Below, one piece after another: positions 6,744 through 12,897 of a stretch of 12,953 nt of DNA. Origin of the DNA: DATBLQ01 sp036555325 (GTDB taxonomy: Bacteria > Pseudomonadota > Alphaproteobacteria > Rhizobiales > Aestuariivirgaceae); contig DATBLQ010000031.1 in assembly GCA_036555325.1 (NCBI GenBank), positions 1 to 12,953 on the forward strand, written 5' to 3'. Positions within the stretch are counted from its first letter, which is position 1. Every line of letters begins with the position of its first letter. Below the pieces are notes generated by a model that searched no databases, was not told the DNA's origin, and saw only the letters and a list, made by a program, of their open reading frames with translations. A program made the translations under genes and the position numbers.

Positions 6744-6757
6744 TTGATCCATATCAA
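6744..6757. promoter_or_regulatory. FixK/FNR box shared by two divergent genes
   Basis: TTGATCCATATCAA is a perfect TTGAT-N4-ATCAA. Leftward, TATCTA (6721-6716) sits exactly at the -12 position of a class II promoter, with the unknown gene's ATG (6688) about 21 bases past the start point. Rightward, AATTAT (6782-6787) lies two bases beyond the ideal place, before the cytochrome ATG at 6820. One box could serve both directions. Confidence 0.72.
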
Positions 6758-6819
6758 ATGACAGCTCCGCTTCAACGAAGAAATTATTCGCAATCTGATT
6801 TTCAAAAAGGCGATTCGTA

Positions 6820-7275
6820 ATGTATCACAAAAAAGCAATGTTGCTGACCGGTGCTGGGGTCGCGGCCATGCTGATAATTCAGATGGCGGCCGTCGTCGCT
6901 GCACAAGATGAAGACCCCTCCACCACTTCACCGCCGCGATCGGCGGAAGCAGCTTTCGCACTTTATTGCGCGCCGTGCCATGGCGAAGATGGTCGGGGCA
7001 ATGGACCGCTCGCCTTCGCCGTTAGTAAGCCGCTTCCCGATCTCACCACGCTCACCATGCGCAATGGTGGAAGCTTCCCGCGCGAAAGACTTGCGCGGCT
7101 CATTGACGGCCGGGACGACATCAAGGCTCATACCGGAGAGCGCGAGATGCCAGCTTGGGGGGAGTGGTTCAAGCTCGAGGGAGAAGGGCTCGGTTCAATG
7201 GATGAGGAAGAAGTCCGTATGCGAATCGAAAAACTTCTCGACCTGCTTGAGTCGATGCAGCAGGAAAACCCTTGA
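6820..7275 (+). CDS. Periplasmic c-type cytochrome, class I-like, copy 1
   Basis: This 151-residue protein carries an N-terminal signal peptide (hydrophobic core about 7-28, cleavage likely after VVAAQ). A single haem c site CAPCH has cysteines 50 and 53 and proximal H54; M110 in REMPAWG is the probable sixth ligand. Between them come GNGPLAF, PDLTTL and the IDGRDDIKAH segment. The C-terminal acidic helix (about 128-148) parallels those of the other two small cytochromes here. The role is electron transfer in the periplasm, with the partner unknown. AAAAAGG precedes the ATG by nine bases. The FixK box at 6744-6757 indicates induction at low oxygen. It converges on cytochrome copy 2. Confidence 0.92.
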   Translation: MYHKKAMLLTGAGVAAMLIIQMAAVVAAQDEDPSTTSPPRSAEAAFALYCAPCHGEDGRGNGPLAFAVSKPLPDLTTLTMRNGGSFPRERLARLIDGRDDIKAHTGEREMPAWGEWFKLEGEGLGSMDEEEVRMRIEKLLDLLESMQQENP

Positions 7276-7299
7276 AAGTCATTCAGGAACCGTGAATCA

Positions 7300-7381
7300 G
7301 CCTTCGCAGCCAGCCGCCCGTTCGCGCCTGGAGTCGGAGGGGTTTGATGTTGTCGTCTTCCATGCGATTTTTGGCCGACAG
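7300..7381 (+). pseudogene. Possible scrap of a Tm-1-like/UPF0261 protein
   Basis: One frame between the two convergent cytochrome genes reads RLESEGFDVVVFHA then GRQ, close to the conserved R-x-LE-x-x-G-[YF]-[ED]-V-x-VFHATGTGGR stretch of the Tm-1-like (UPF0261) ATP-binding family as I remember it. Nothing of the ~400-residue family remains on either side. No promoter or start is evident. The rest of 7276-7482 shows no recognisable gene or terminator. Confidence 0.28.
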
Positions 7382-7482
7382 TCGAAAAGCTGTGACCATG
7401 ACCGGAAGTGGTAACAGCAATTGAAGAGAGTGATATATGACTGAGAATCACGGATGCAAGCCAGCCTTCCCAACCACCTGCA

Positions 7483-7938
7483 TTACCTGTCTTGAATCGT
7501 CTGAAGGTACTTCACGAGCAGTGAAATGCGCTCTTCGGCTTTCTTCTCAATTGCCTGCTGGTCGGACGCGAGCGCATCAGAAACTTCCGCGATATAACGG
7601 AAGAGACTCCCCCAGATAGGCATCTCCGGCGTACCGTGAGCTCGCGGCATGTCACGACCGTCGATATAGGCCCTGATTTCTCCTGCATCGAAATTGCCTC
7701 CGCGCCGCTTGGCAATCTCGCGCAGCGAAGGCGGCTCGGTCTTCAAATCTGCTGCCACCGGGCCGTGACCTCTGGCGTCGCGCCCATGACACGGAGAGCA
7801 ATAAAGATGGAATATTGCCTCCCCCTCGGCAATCTGCTCGCTCTCCGTCATCGGGTCGTCGGTCTGCGCCGTCGCCGTCGAACCAATCGCGATCAAAGCC
7901 AACCCAGCTAGTGGAATGAAACCCGTCTTTTTGCTCAC
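7483..7938 (-). CDS. Periplasmic c-type cytochrome, class I-like, copy 2
   Basis: This 151-residue monohaem cytochrome has a signal peptide (core about 6-22, cleavage near ATAQ). The haem site CSPCH has cysteines 47 and 50 and H51, and M106 in PEMPIWG is the likely distal ligand. The frame shares GHGPVA, PPSLREIAKRRGG and IDGRD with the other two cytochromes, plus a charged C-terminal helix ending YLQTIQ. It starts at a GTG (7938) with AGGAG five bases upstream; there is no alternative ATG near. It follows the UspA-type gene by 48 bases on the same strand and probably belongs to that FixK-controlled unit, since no box of its own is seen. The redox partner is unknown. Confidence 0.92.
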   Translation of the reverse strand: MSKKTGFIPLAGLALIAIGSTATAQTDDPMTESEQIAEGEAIFHLYCSPCHGRDARGHGPVAADLKTEPPSLREIAKRRGGNFDAGEIRAYIDGRDMPRAHGTPEMPIWGSLFRYIAEVSDALASDQQAIEKKAEERISLLVKYLQTIQDR

Positions 7939-7986
7939 CGCGTCTCCTTGATCAAAGTTGTTTCAGGCCATGAAGGCAAATGCATA

Positions 7987-8829
7987 TCAATGTGACAGCA
8001 TAAGGGGAACCCTCATGTTAGATAGTGCGTATCGCGTCGCACCACCTAAGATGAACTCTTTCAATCGTGAATGGCCATAGGCGCCCATCACGATCATTCC
8101 GGATCCTAGATCGCGCGCCCGTGTCAGCAATGCCTCTGCTGGGTTGATGCCGTTCGTTGGCATGGATTCGGCTGTTGCTCGTACCCCGTGCCGGTCCAGG
8201 CTCTCTGCCATGTCGGCTCCAGGGAGCGGCCCGGCAGTTTCGCTCACGAGAGCGGGATCGACCCACACGAGTCGAACATCGTCTGCTCTCTTGAGGAAAG
8301 GTAAGGCATCATGAACAGCACGCGCTGCCTCCTTCGAGCCGTTGTAACCACATATGATTTGGCTAATCTTAAGGTCTTTTCCGCAGTTCTGTGGCAGTAC
8401 GAGGACGGGCCGCCCCACGCTAAGCACGATATTTTGTACAAGATCCAGTTCGACGCCTTTCTGCGCTTTCCGATCGGTCTCGCTCAGCACCACCAAGTCT
8501 GCAATCCTGCCGATCTCATCTACGGTATCCGAAATAGCCGGCACCGGCGACCTGATCATCAGCCACCGATATCTAACGCCATTGCGGTCCATGACACTTT
8601 CGAATCGTTCTTTCACGCGATTTAACTGTTCTTCGAAGTATTTGGTGAAGCTGTCGAAGATCTCGGGGATGGCATAGGTTCCGGCCGACGGATAGACGGC
8701 CGGCGCGGGGATAACGTAGAGGCCGAGAACATGGGCATCATGCTCATTAGCCAATGTTGCAGTCACCTCGAGCAGTGTGTCGAGCCGTTCGACCTCGTTC
8801 AGTGAGACCAGAATTGTCTTATAATTCAT
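7987..8829 (-). CDS. Universal stress protein, tandem UspA type
   Basis: This 280-residue cytoplasmic protein has two Usp domains. The first (about 1-147) starts KTILVSLNEVERL but lacks the nucleotide-binding glycine signature, having VVLSETDRKAQKG instead. The second (about 155-280) starts QIICGYNGSKEA and ends with GAYGHSRLKEFILGGATRYAL, which fits the G-x2-G-x9-G-[ST] ATP-binding pattern. Such proteins help cells survive energy limitation; the exact activity is not known. The ATG at 8829 has GGAG ten bases upstream; ten extra in-frame residues to 8859 would place the start before the inferred transcript start. A perfect FixK/FNR box (8884-8897) gives an inferred start at about 8849. The downstream cytochrome c gene is probably co-transcribed. 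Confidence 0.92.
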   Translation of the reverse strand: MNYKTILVSLNEVERLDTLLEVTATLANEHDAHVLGLYVIPAPAVYPSAGTYAIPEIFDSFTKYFEEQLNRVKERFESVMDRNGVRYRWLMIRSPVPAISDTVDEIGRIADLVVLSETDRKAQKGVELDLVQNIVLSVGRPVLVLPQNCGKDLKISQIICGYNGSKEAARAVHDALPFLKRADDVRLVWVDPALVSETAGPLPGADMAESLDRHGVRATAESMPTNGINPAEALLTRARDLGSGMIVMGAYGHSRLKEFILGGATRYALSNMRVPLMLSH

Positions 8830-8880
8830 GGATGATTTCTCCACAAGTCGAGGCACCATGCGGGCGATCCGGGATGGACT

Positions 8881-9294
8881 TCATTGATCTTGATCAAACG
8901 TCCCCCTGCAGGTCCGGGCATCGGCCAGCGTGGCACGAATGCACTGAAACAGGGCTTCGGTGAGAAGCGGCTTCTCTATGATCGGCACGCCGGCTTTCGC
9001 TGCACGCACGCGAAGATGGCCGCTGGGATCGGTCGCGAGCAGAATCGCAGGCATGGTGACGGTTCGCTGCCGAAGTGCCCCTAAAAGCTGCAGTCCGTCG
9101 AGTCCCGGCAGATGAAAATCAATAACGAGACACCCATCCGTGGGGAGCGCTGGTTCGGCCAGCAACTCGAGCGCGCTCGAATAGTCACGGACGGTATAGC
9201 CCTCCACTCTCAGGGAAAATTTCAGCGAATTGCAGATTGCAGGATCGCTATCGATGATGAGAATCGTTGGAGTGATGTGAGCAATTCCAGGCAT
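8881..9294 (-). CDS. Orphan single-domain response regulator (receiver only)
   Basis: This 137-residue protein is one receiver domain with no output domain. D59 in VIDFHLPGLDG is the phospho-acceptor, T88 the switch threonine and K108 in EKP the conserved lysine. The acidic pocket reads D15-S16-D17, so the usual second acidic residue is serine, as in the decayed copy (D-G-D). It lies downstream of fixLJ but behind its own FixK-type box (9353-9366), and its last codons overlap the box of the next gene. Likely roles are a phosphate sink or an inhibitor acting on FixL or FixJ, analogous in logic to FixT feedback; this is inference. The ATG at 9294 starts the natural domain, although no strong ribosome site precedes it. 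Confidence 0.88.
   Translation of the reverse strand: MPGIAHITPTILIIDSDPAICNSLKFSLRVEGYTVRDYSSALELLAEPALPTDGCLVIDFHLPGLDGLQLLGALRQRTVTMPAILLATDPSGHLRVRAAKAGVPIIEKPLLTEALFQCIRATLADARTCRGTFDQDQ
8884..8897 (-). promoter_or_regulatory. FixK/FNR box upstream of the UspA-type gene, inside the receiver's last codons
   Basis: TTGATCTTGATCAA is a perfect TTGAT-N4-ATCAA. On the leftward strand the same bases encode the final FDQDQ of the receiver. A weak CATGGT lies one base from the ideal -10 position; the inferred start near 8849 leaves a 20-base leader to the ATG at 8829. Confidence 0.72.
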
Positions 9295-9352
9295 TTGCTA
9301 ACGCTGGCCATAAGGTTGAGTACCATTATGCAGCAGTCAGGTCAGCCATGTT

Positions 9353-9366
9353 TTGACCTAGCTCAA
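9353..9366 (-). promoter_or_regulatory. FixK-type class II promoter of the orphan receiver gene
   Basis: TTGACCTAGCTCAA, symmetric TTGA-N6-TCAA, lies between fixJ and the receiver gene. Leftward, CATAAT (9330-9325, 5 of 6 to TATAAT) begins exactly 29 bases after the box centre, the textbook spacing for a box at -41.5. The inferred start is near 9318, with a 24-base leader. Confidence 0.75.
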
Positions 9367-9381
9367 ATCCCTTCTCGCCCG

Positions 9382-10008
9382 TCAACTATTGTGGGAGCCA
9401 ATCATGCCCACCAACAGTCCCATACGCACAAGCTCGGAAAGGCTCGCCGCCTTCATTTTGGTCATCACATTGGCGCGGTAAACTTCTACGGTCCTCGGGC
9501 TGATATCCAGGTCGTGGGCGATAGTTTTGTTCGGACTCCCCGCGAGCAGTCCTTGAAGCACCTCACGTTCCCGAGTCGAAAGACTAGCGAACCGCTCCTG
9601 CAATTCGGCCTTTTCTGTGTGCTCGAGGGACTTCTGGTTCCAATGTGCGAGGGCCGACCTAACAGCTGCGAGCAATACTTCGTCATCGAATGGCTTCTCC
9701 AGAAAATCAACGGCACCGAGCTTCATCGCCTCAACTGCAAGCGGGAGGTCACCGTGGCCGGTGATGACAATGACTGGCATTCCCGTACGCAATTCCTTCA
9801 ATCGGTGAAGGAGTTCCACTCCACTGATTTCCGGCATCCTAACATCGGTGATGATGCATCCGACCTTTAGTCCCGATAATTTCTGTAAGAACGCTTTCGC
9901 CGATTCGTGAGTCCGAACATCGATCTTGTGACTCTGCAACAAAAACTGCAGGGAATCCCGCATGGCTTCATCGTCGTCGATGACATGAACCAATGGATTT
10001 GACGCCAT
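9382..10008 (-). CDS. fixJ: Response regulator FixJ
   Basis: This 208-residue transcription activator is phosphorylated by FixL. The receiver domain (about 5-118) has acidic residues D11-D13, phospho-acceptor D55 in IITDVRMP, T83 and K105 in FLEKPF. A linker rich in charged residues leads to a LuxR-type helix-turn-helix (about 143-200) with LSTREREVL and KTIAHDLDISPRTVEVYRAN. This is the usual FixJ layout and length. Its ATG shares one base with the fixL stop (TGATG), and GGAG lies just ahead, so the two are translationally coupled. By analogy with rhizobia, its expected target is the divergent fixK-type gene. The related TodT/TtrR/DctR group is the alternative, but the haem-PAS kinase partner favours FixJ. 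Confidence 0.92.
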   Translation of the reverse strand: MASNPLVHVIDDDEAMRDSLQFLLQSHKIDVRTHESAKAFLQKLSGLKVGCIITDVRMPEISGVELLHRLKELRTGMPVIVITGHGDLPLAVEAMKLGAVDFLEKPFDDEVLLAAVRSALAHWNQKSLEHTEKAELQERFASLSTREREVLQGLLAGSPNKTIAHDLDISPRTVEVYRANVMTKMKAASLSELVRMGLLVGMIGSHNS

Positions 10009-11510
10009 CAGACCATCTCCTCTCCTCTGACTCCTCTTAGCGTGAAGCGAAAGATCGTGCCTCCGTCTGGATTTGCCTCTGCAGTAATCCGACCGCCATG
10101 GCTCTCTATGATGGATCGCGAAATGGATAACCCGATCCCCATACCCTGAGACTTGGTGGTAACAAAGGGCTGGAACAATTTCACTGCAATCTCCGGGGAA
10201 ATTCCGGTGCCGGTGTCGGTGACACTGACTTCAACCATGTCGCCCGCCAAGGCACGGGTGGACACAAGCAGATTTCGTCGCTCAGTCCGTGCGATCGCCT
10301 CGATGGCGTTTCGAAGCAGATTGAGTATCACCTGCTGGATCTGCACCCTGTCTGCCATGACGAGATCAACGGTTGGGTCAAAAGTAAACCGAACCTTGAC
10401 ACCAAGTTCCTTCGCGCCCACGAGAGCGAGCGCGCTCGCTTCCTCGATGAGCTTGCGAATGCTTTCCACCCGCCGCTCAGTCTCGCCCCGCGCAATAAAT
10501 TCACGCAGTCGACGGATAATTTGCCCCGCACGCAGCGACTGCTCGGCCGCTTTTCCAACAGCATCCCGAACCAACAGCGAATCCGGATCGCTCTGTTTTT
10601 CCAAAAGCTGCTTCGATCCCTTCATATAATTCGCAATTGCCGACAGAGGCTGATTTAGTTCATGTGCAAGCGCAGAGGCCATTTCTCCGAGTGCGGTGAA
10701 ACGCGACATGTGCACAAGCTCGGCTTGAAGCTCCTGGAGCCGAGCCTCAGTTGCCTGGCGTTCGCTCAAATCGCGGATGAAACCGGTGAAGTAGCGACGA
10801 TTTCCCGATTTCATCTCCCCGACATTCAACTCGATGGGAAAGGTGGAACCGTCCTTGCGCTCGCCCACCACCACGCGCCCGATGCCGATAATTCTCTTTT
10901 CCCCCGTGGCGAGATAGCGTTTCAAATACTCGTCGTGATCTTCCCGATAGAGGGAGGGCATCAGAATTTTCACGTTTTTGCCTACGATTTCATCGGAAAC
11001 ATAGCCGAACAGCCGCTGCGCCGCGGCGCTAAAGGATTGTATGATCCCGAGCTCGTCGATAACGACCATTGCATCGGGCACGGTCTCTAGAATGGATTTC
11101 AGATGTGCCTCGCGGGAAAGGAAATCCTGCTGTACCAGTTTCAGTTCGGTGATGTCGGTGTTAATCTCAGTGACAGCCGTCCAATCTCCTTCCTGCCAGA
11201 GCGACCATTGGCTCGCCACGATCAGCCGCCCGCCATCGCGCCGATAATGAATCAATTCACCATTCCAACGTCCACGCGCCTTAAGCTCCGCTTCGATCAT
11301 TGACAGCGGACTAGGGAATTCGGTTTTGAGAAGCTCTTGGGACAACCGGCCGATGGCCATCTCGGCTTCATATCCATAGAGCCGCTCCATGCCCCGGGCC
11401 CAGAAGCCGATTCGGCCGTCGAGGCCCCGCACCATGGCCTGGGCGTGTTCCAGTGCCTGGAGCCGCTTCTGCAGTCCCGCAGTTGCTTTGACCGGGATGA
11501 CTGTATCCAT
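10008..11510 (-). CDS. fixL: Oxygen-sensing histidine kinase FixL (soluble, two PAS domains)
   Basis: About 500 residues, no membrane helices, like the Bradyrhizobium form. Residue numbers here count from the alternative ATG at 11522. PAS-A spans about 20-128 and PAS-B, the haem domain, about 140-255. PAS-B keeps the residues matching haem ligand His200 (H196), R206 (R202) and the oxygen-contacting R220 (R216 in IIGIGR) of Bradyrhizobium FixL; the position of its H214 is arginine (R210). The kinase part has phospho-acceptor H287 in ALAHELNQPL, N405 in LLRNAIEA, DTGTGI and GMGIGLSIS. Low oxygen should release inhibition and raise FixJ phosphorylation. I favour the ATG at 11510, which has AGGT upstream; the start at 11522 has no ribosome site. 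Confidence 0.93.
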   Translation of the reverse strand: MDTVIPVKATAGLQKRLQALEHAQAMVRGLDGRIGFWARGMERLYGYEAEMAIGRLSQELLKTEFPSPLSMIEAELKARGRWNGELIHYRRDGGRLIVASQWSLWQEGDWTAVTEINTDITELKLVQQDFLSREAHLKSILETVPDAMVVIDELGIIQSFSAAAQRLFGYVSDEIVGKNVKILMPSLYREDHDEYLKRYLATGEKRIIGIGRVVVGERKDGSTFPIELNVGEMKSGNRRYFTGFIRDLSERQATEARLQELQAELVHMSRFTALGEMASALAHELNQPLSAIANYMKGSKQLLEKQSDPDSLLVRDAVGKAAEQSLRAGQIIRRLREFIARGETERRVESIRKLIEEASALALVGAKELGVKVRFTFDPTVDLVMADRVQIQQVILNLLRNAIEAIARTERRNLLVSTRALAGDMVEVSVTDTGTGISPEIAVKLFQPFVTTKSQGMGIGLSISRSIIESHGGRITAEANPDGGTIFRFTLRGVRGEEMV

Positions 11511-11522
11511 GGGTGACCTCAT

Positions 11523-11666
11523 CCAAACGCTAATGACGGAGGACTGAAAGCGGCCGGATTTCCTGTTTCTGCGCTGTTCACTCCGGGATACCCCTTAAGG
11601 TGAGATACCGAATTTTCATTGTCTACCCAGCTGCATAGGCTCTCCTGGTCAACGGGGAACACAACC
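11523..11666. promoter_or_regulatory. Divergent control region between fixL and the fixK-type gene
   Basis: By position this should contain the FixJ-dependent promoter of the fixK-type gene. No TTGA-N6-TCAA box is present, so autoregulation by FixK is not indicated. The only symmetric element I see is CCTTAAGG (11593-11600), about 67 bases before the favoured ATG. I cannot assign a FixJ site with confidence. Confidence 0.4.
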
Positions 11667-12335
11667 ATGCAGCTCCAAAAGCACACGTCGGCATCTCAGC
11701 CTAGCTCGTCTCCAGTCGCGAGTCAGTCCATGCTGTTCGGTTATGCGGATCTGAGGGGCATATCAATGCCCTATCGCCGAAATGAGGAGATTTTCGGCGA
11801 AGGTGAACCTGCAGAGTTTGTATACAAGATCATTTCAGGATCGGTGCGCACGTACAAGGTTTTGAGCGATGGCCGCCGCCAAATCAATGGATTTTACCTG
11901 CCTGGCGACATATTCGGACTTGAATTCGGCAAAGAACATGCTAGTTCAGCTGAGGCCATCGGGGACTGTTCTGTTCTCGCCATAAGCCGGAGCGCTGTGC
12001 TCAAACTAGCCGAGCAGGACAGAAATATCGCATCGCGCCTGCTTTCTCTGATGGTTACGGAACTTAATCGTTCCCGCTGTCATGGCTTGCTATTGGTGAA
12101 GCGCGCGCAGGAACGGCTTGCCGCATTTCTGCTCGAAATGGCCGACCGGTTAGCCGACAATGGTGCGGTTGAACTTCCCATGTCGCGCCAGGACATCGCC
12201 GACTATCTTGGTCTCACGATCGAAACGGTTTCGCGGACCCTCACCCACTTCGCCCAATCATCGATGATCGAGTTCGTAGGTTCGCGGCAGATTGTCTTGC
12301 GTAACCTAACTCAGCTCAGCCGTCTGAACAGCTAA
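11667..12335 (+). CDS. fixK: Crp/Fnr-family transcription regulator, FixK type
   Basis: This 222-residue activator reads the TTGA-N6-TCAA boxes seen elsewhere in the window. The cyclic-nucleotide-like beta-roll (about 28-115) includes GEGEPAEFVYKIISG and FYLPGDIFG, followed by a dimerisation helix (about 116-150) and a winged helix (about 168-215). The recognition helix TIETVSRTLTHF keeps E186, S189 and R190, the residues FNR and FixK use to read TTGAT half-sites. Only C101 and C138 are present, with no N-terminal cysteine cluster, so it should not carry an FNR-type iron-sulfur centre; this supports a FixK type activated through FixLJ. The ATG at 11667 has GGGGA at eight bases; a TTG 16 codons earlier is possible. 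It is divergent from fixL. Which fixK paralogue it is (FixK1, FixK2) cannot be decided. Confidence 0.9.
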   Translation: MQLQKHTSASQPSSSPVASQSMLFGYADLRGISMPYRRNEEIFGEGEPAEFVYKIISGSVRTYKVLSDGRRQINGFYLPGDIFGLEFGKEHASSAEAIGDCSVLAISRSAVLKLAEQDRNIASRLLSLMVTELNRSRCHGLLLVKRAQERLAAFLLEMADRLADNGAVELPMSRQDIADYLGLTIETVSRTLTHFAQSSMIEFVGSRQIVLRNLTQLSRLNS

Positions 12336-12368
12336 CAGCTACTTACGCCAAGAACTGAGAGGTGTCCG

Positions 12369-12434
12369 ATGAAAGCGATGACCCCAGTCACTATCTGGTC
12401 GCTGCTTCAACCCGTGTCGGCCCTTTTCGCGTAG
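12369..12434 (+). CDS. Possible 21-codon small ORF before the third cytochrome gene
   Basis: The frame begins at an ATG five bases after GAGAGGTG, a good ribosome site, and encodes a short hydrophobic peptide (MKAMTPVTIWSLLQPVSALFA). Its TAG stop overlaps the AGGAG (12433-12437) that precedes the cytochrome frame. It is out of frame with the cytochrome. It could be a leader peptide coupling translation, a small membrane peptide, or chance. Confidence 0.3.
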   Translation: MKAMTPVTIWSLLQPVSALFA

Positions 12435-12444
12435 GAGAACATTT

Positions 12445-12891
12445 CTGAGTCATAATTTTACCAGCGTGGTTCTTGCGATTGCTTTCGTGATTGGCACCGG
12501 TTCCGGGGTCACGGCAGTTTTGGCGTCAGACAACGACCAATCCGCAGCTCACCAGGACTTCCTGGTTCTTTGCGCTGAATGTCACGGGGAGGACGCCAGA
12601 GGCAACGGCCCTATGGCAAAGAACCTGACCAAAACTCCACCCGACTTGACCCAGATCAGCAAGCGTGCCGGCGGGACGTTCGATGAGCAGGCGGTCTTTG
12701 ACTGGATCATCGGCCTTAACATGCCAGCCTCTCATGGCTCACGCGAAATGCCAATTTGGGGAGACTGGCTCATGGACGAAACTCTTGAGGATAGCACTAC
12801 GCTGGAAACTGCAAATGCAGCGGCAAAGGAAGTCGAAGCGCGTGTGATGGCGTTGGTCAAGTTCCTCAAATCAGTTCAGAACAAGGATTAG
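12445..12891 (+). CDS. Periplasmic c-type cytochrome, class I-like, copy 3
   Basis: This is the third small monohaem cytochrome c, about 142-149 residues. A signal peptide (core VVLAIAFVIG, cleavage near AVLAS) is followed by CAECH and then MPIWG; numbered from the GTG at 12466 these give cysteines 36 and 39, H40 and distal ligand M95. GNGPMAK, PPDLTQISKRAGG and the C-terminal helix LVKFLKSVQ match copies 1 and 2. The start is odd: AGGAG (12433-12437) sits seven bases before a CTG (12445), while the first standard in-frame start is GTG at 12466, 28 bases away and without a ribosome site of its own. The GTG start leaves a signal peptide with no positive N-terminus. No FixK box is visible upstream; readthrough from the fixK-type gene is possible. 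Confidence 0.85.
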   Translation: MSHNFTSVVLAIAFVIGTGSGVTAVLASDNDQSAAHQDFLVLCAECHGEDARGNGPMAKNLTKTPPDLTQISKRAGGTFDEQAVFDWIIGLNMPASHGSREMPIWGDWLMDETLEDSTTLETANAAAKEVEARVMALVKFLKSVQNKD

Positions 12892-12897
12892 GTCAAT

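Noticed and set aside
7437..7619. Rightward frame starting MTENHG with a fair ribosome site
   Set aside because: Most of it is antisense to cytochrome copy 2 and no family is recognised; at most the first codons could be gene debris.
7945..7960. TTGATCAAAGTTG upstream of cytochrome copy 2
   Set aside because: It has only one good half-site and lies too close to the GTG start; the gene is more likely co-transcribed with the UspA-type gene.
9112..9870. 252-codon rightward frame across the receiver gene, intergenic region and fixJ
   Set aside because: It covers two genuine leftward genes with intact catalytic motifs; its translation shows no domain.
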